64,000 nt of DNA. It comes from Desulfitibacter alkalitolerans DSM 16504 (GTDB lineage: Bacteria > Bacillota > DSM-16504 > Desulfitibacterales > Desulfitibacteraceae). This document shows, one piece after another, positions 62,054 through 64,000 of the stretch; within the stretch, counting starts at the first letter, position 1, and each line of letters begins with the position of its first letter. The notes below the pieces were generated by a model. It had not been told where the DNA came from and searched no databases. It saw only the letters and a list, made by a program, of their open reading frames with translations. Where the stretch lies: contig NZ_KK211102.1 of the NCBI RefSeq assembly GCF_000620305.1, positions 208,504-272,503 on the forward strand, written 5' to 3'. A program made the position numbers and the translations under genes.

Positions 62054-63031
62054 TTATTTAAGAACATTTTGAGGATTAATTCTTTTACCATTTTGATCGA
62101 TCATAAAATGAACATGGGGCCCAGTTGATCTGCCACTAGTTCCTACCCTTGCTACTCTATCGCCCTTTTTTACAGTTTGGCCTACCTTAACCAGGTTAAC
62201 TGAATTATGAGCGTAATGACTTACATATCCATATCCATGAGATATGCTTACCATTCGTCCGTATCCAGGTACCCATCCGGAAAAAATTACCCTGCCATCA
62301 CCAGCTGCTCTAATATATGTACCATGTGCTGCGGCAATATCAATGCCATCGTGAAACTCTCTCCTACCTGCCCCAAAAGGAGAGCTCCTGTATCCATACT
62401 TTGACGTGATCCGTCCATTTACAGGCAATCTGTCAGGTTTGGCTGCAAGATATTTCAGTTGGTCACTAACCTCTACCTGCAGTTGAGCTAGACCCTCTTC
62501 TTTCATTTCTACTATTTGATCCAGCATGGTTAAATCTTTGTCTAACATCTCTAGAAGGTCCATATTGCTTTCATAAAGCCTACTCACCTGGCCTCTTGAA
62601 ACTCCACCCCTAGGTATCATAGCTAAACTAAATTCGGGCTGCATGGAAATAGGAGAATGATAATCTTGCAGCTGTATTTCCTTTTCCTCATCACTTTCCA
62701 GTCCTACCAGCTCTCTAACCTGTCTATCTAGCAGCTCTATATCTGCAATCTTGGATTCCATGTTCCTTGTTTTTTCAATTAGGTCAGCAATCTTTTTAGC
62801 CTGAACTTGATTTACTGTTTCAACATGCTTTAACCTATCAAGATCCTCTTTAGCTGCCTTGAAATCAACAGCAAAATACACAAGGGAGCAGGTAATTACG
62901 GTAAAAAGTGTAATAATACAAGCTAATGCCCATATTGGAATTTTAAACTGGTTAATTTTTTTCTGGCTATGGGGTATAAGCATAATGGTAAAGTATCTTT
63001 TTTTCTTAAGCTTACTTTTGGATGTACCCAT
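62054..63031 (-). CDS. M23-family peptidoglycan endopeptidase, membrane-anchored
   Basis: 325 residues. A basic start (KLKKKRYFTIMLIPHSQKK) and one membrane helix (IPIWALACIITLFTVITCSL) precede a coiled coil (about 65-120). The LytM/M23 domain then shows GRITSKYGYRSSPFG, the zinc ligands in REFHDGIDIAA and GPHVHFMIDQNGKRINPQNV. It cuts peptide cross-links in the wall. It is co-transcribed with bactofilin. Confidence 0.92.
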   Translation of the reverse strand: MGTSKSKLKKKRYFTIMLIPHSQKKINQFKIPIWALACIITLFTVITCSLVYFAVDFKAAKEDLDRLKHVETVNQVQAKKIADLIEKTRNMESKIADIELLDRQVRELVGLESDEEKEIQLQDYHSPISMQPEFSLAMIPRGGVSRGQVSRLYESNMDLLEMLDKDLTMLDQIVEMKEEGLAQLQVEVSDQLKYLAAKPDRLPVNGRITSKYGYRSSPFGAGRREFHDGIDIAAAHGTYIRAAGDGRVIFSGWVPGYGRMVSISHGYGYVSHYAHNSVNLVKVGQTVKKGDRVARVGTSGRSTGPHVHFMIDQNGKRINPQNVLK

Positions 63032-63045
63032 TCCATTTCACCACC

Positions 63046-63552
63046 TTAACTTTCCAGAGCTCTACTTATCGCCAACTCTTCCTCTTCACTAAGTCTATAC
63101 TTTGACTTTCCATTTTCTAAAGGTTTGGCATAAAACCTGTTGTCATCTCTTCCGTAAATAGAGCTAATTACAAAGCCATTGTTATAGCTATCCATTAGAG
63201 CTATTGCAAAGCTTAAGTCACTACCAACCTCTGAAAACGCACTAAATCTTACAAAACCAACCTTATTAAAATTACGCATATTTTTACGATTTAGTTCACT
63301 TAGCTGCTTGTCCAGATCTTTGATAGTGCTATTAAGCATATTAAAGTCATTATGATAAGCATCAATTTTTTGTTCCATGCTTCTTCCATCAGAACCATGC
63401 ATGTAAGTATTATATTTTTTACGTAACTTCAAATACTTAAATGTAATAATTAATTGCCATATCAATAGTAAGGCTATAACTATGATTAAAGCTAAGGTTA
63501 TATAAATATGTGTTGTTGTATCCAAATGTATGCCATACCAATTAATTGCCAT
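63046..63552 (-). CDS. DUF4446 membrane protein
   Basis: 168 residues from MAINWYGIHLDTTTHIYITL; AAGGGGGT precedes this ATG (an upstream ATG at 63591 does not have a site). One membrane helix, a coiled coil (YHNDFNMLNSTIKDLDKQLS), and the DUF4446 block KVGFVRFSAFSEVGSDLSFA, then LMDSYNNGFVISSIYGRDDN. In many Clostridia this gene lies near parA/parB at the origin. Function unknown. Confidence 0.87.
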   Translation of the reverse strand: MAINWYGIHLDTTTHIYITLALIIVIALLLIWQLIITFKYLKLRKKYNTYMHGSDGRSMEQKIDAYHNDFNMLNSTIKDLDKQLSELNRKNMRNFNKVGFVRFSAFSEVGSDLSFAIALMDSYNNGFVISSIYGRDDNRFYAKPLENGKSKYRLSEEEELAISRALES

Positions 63553-63643
63553 AGTAGACCCCCTTAAAAAGTGCCAATGTATAGTATTCAACGCTTATTA
63601 CAATTTTCCTTTTTAATATAGCAAAAAATAATTAATATAATGG

Positions 63644-64000
63644 CTATACCATTCCAACAAAAATCATAATAATAACAATAAAAAATATTGCAGGCAAAAG
63701 ATTGCCTACTTTTATTTTAGTTATTTCTAAAATATTTAGACCAATGCCTAGAATAATTAATCCGCCAACAGCCTTTAATTCATTTACAACAGGAATAGTT
63801 AATAGAGTCTCTAAATATGATGCCGCCAAGGTTATTGCACCTTGATAAATAAATACTGAAACAGCCGAAAAAATCACCCCTATACCCATGGTGGTAGTCA
63901 GCATAATTGAAGTTATACCATCTATTAATGATTTTGCGTAAAGTGTATCATGGTTTCCAGTAAGCCCACTCTCAATGGCTCCCATTATAGCCATTGCACC
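63644..64000 (-). CDS. DUF554 membrane protein, 5' end outside window
   Basis: At least 119 residues are visible: AMAIMGAIESGLTGNHDTLY, AKSLIDGITSIMLTTTMGIG then VIFSAVSVFIYQGAITLAAS, with GLIILGIGLNILEITKIKVG near the end. This is the C-terminal half of the YqgA-like DUF554 family (about 230 residues), and the frame runs off the right edge. Several membrane helices. Confidence 0.88.
   Translation of the reverse strand, partial: GAMAIMGAIESGLTGNHDTLYAKSLIDGITSIMLTTTMGIGVIFSAVSVFIYQGAITLAASYLETLLTIPVVNELKAVGGLIILGIGLNILEITKIKVGNLLPAIFFIVIIMIFVGMV

Overview
The window reads as a low-GC, spore-forming, strictly anaerobic Firmicute of the class Clostridia. The basis is a glycyl-radical enzyme with its activase, a tungsten/molybdenum aldehyde oxidoreductase, a complete selenocysteine locus (selA, selB, tRNA-Sec), spore-associated genes (YyaC-like, GerMN lipoprotein, YkvI-like) and strong Shine-Dalgarno sites with frequent TTG/GTG starts. 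The genus cannot be fixed from the sequence alone.

Region 1 (1-28.4 kb) is a catabolic block for small organic, probably methylated or methoxylated, acids. It holds a glycyl-radical enzyme (cut by the left edge) and its activase, a PucR-type regulator, five uroporphyrinogen-decarboxylase-fold (UroD/MtaA-like) proteins, a GntP permease, two complete TRAP transporters (DctP-DctQ-DctM), a 2-keto-4-pentenoate hydratase-like enzyme, a DHDPS-family aldolase, and an aldehyde:ferredoxin oxidoreductase with a MoaD-like protein, a ferredoxin-type Fe-S protein and an IclR regulator. The UroD-fold proteins fall into two classes: two with the MtaA-type zinc motif H-x-C...C and three with an H-S-D-G motif. 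The most unusual unit is at 14.0-17.6 kb, where an HSDG-type UroD-fold gene overlaps a soluble histidine kinase whose N-terminus is a corrinoid-binding module, followed by an AraC-type response regulator. It looks like a sensor that reads the methylation or corrinoid state directly. The second TRAP operon carries a sigma-54 promoter with two matching upstream dyads and lies next to a PAS-AAA-Fis activator.

Region 2 (28.5-34.3 kb) is a decayed accessory zone. It contains a SEC-C protein, a Fic fragment, a frameshifted AlbA/Schlafen-type gene, an ORF-less group II intron-like RNA, a DUF3800 gene, a 148-bp direct repeat 3.0 kb apart and the collapsed remains of an older integrative element.

Region 3 (34,350-50,423) is a 16-kb integrative element inserted in the 3' end of the tRNA-Sec gene, bounded by 67-bp identical direct repeats. 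It carries an AbiF-type defence gene with an upstream abiF-like structured RNA, a small transfer-like module (FtsK-type ATPase, replication-relaxation protein, two small membrane proteins), an excisionase-like protein, phage-type RepO and DnaB, a proteasome/HslV-like Ntn hydrolase coupled to a His-rich fibre protein, a repressor-operator switch and a tyrosine integrase.

Region 4 (50.3-64 kb) is core chromosome: selA-selB-tRNA-Sec, two PspC proteins, DUF4349, M24 peptidase, GerMN, YkvI, YyaC, HD, phosphosulfolactate synthase-like, bactofilin, M23 peptidase, DUF4446 and DUF554.
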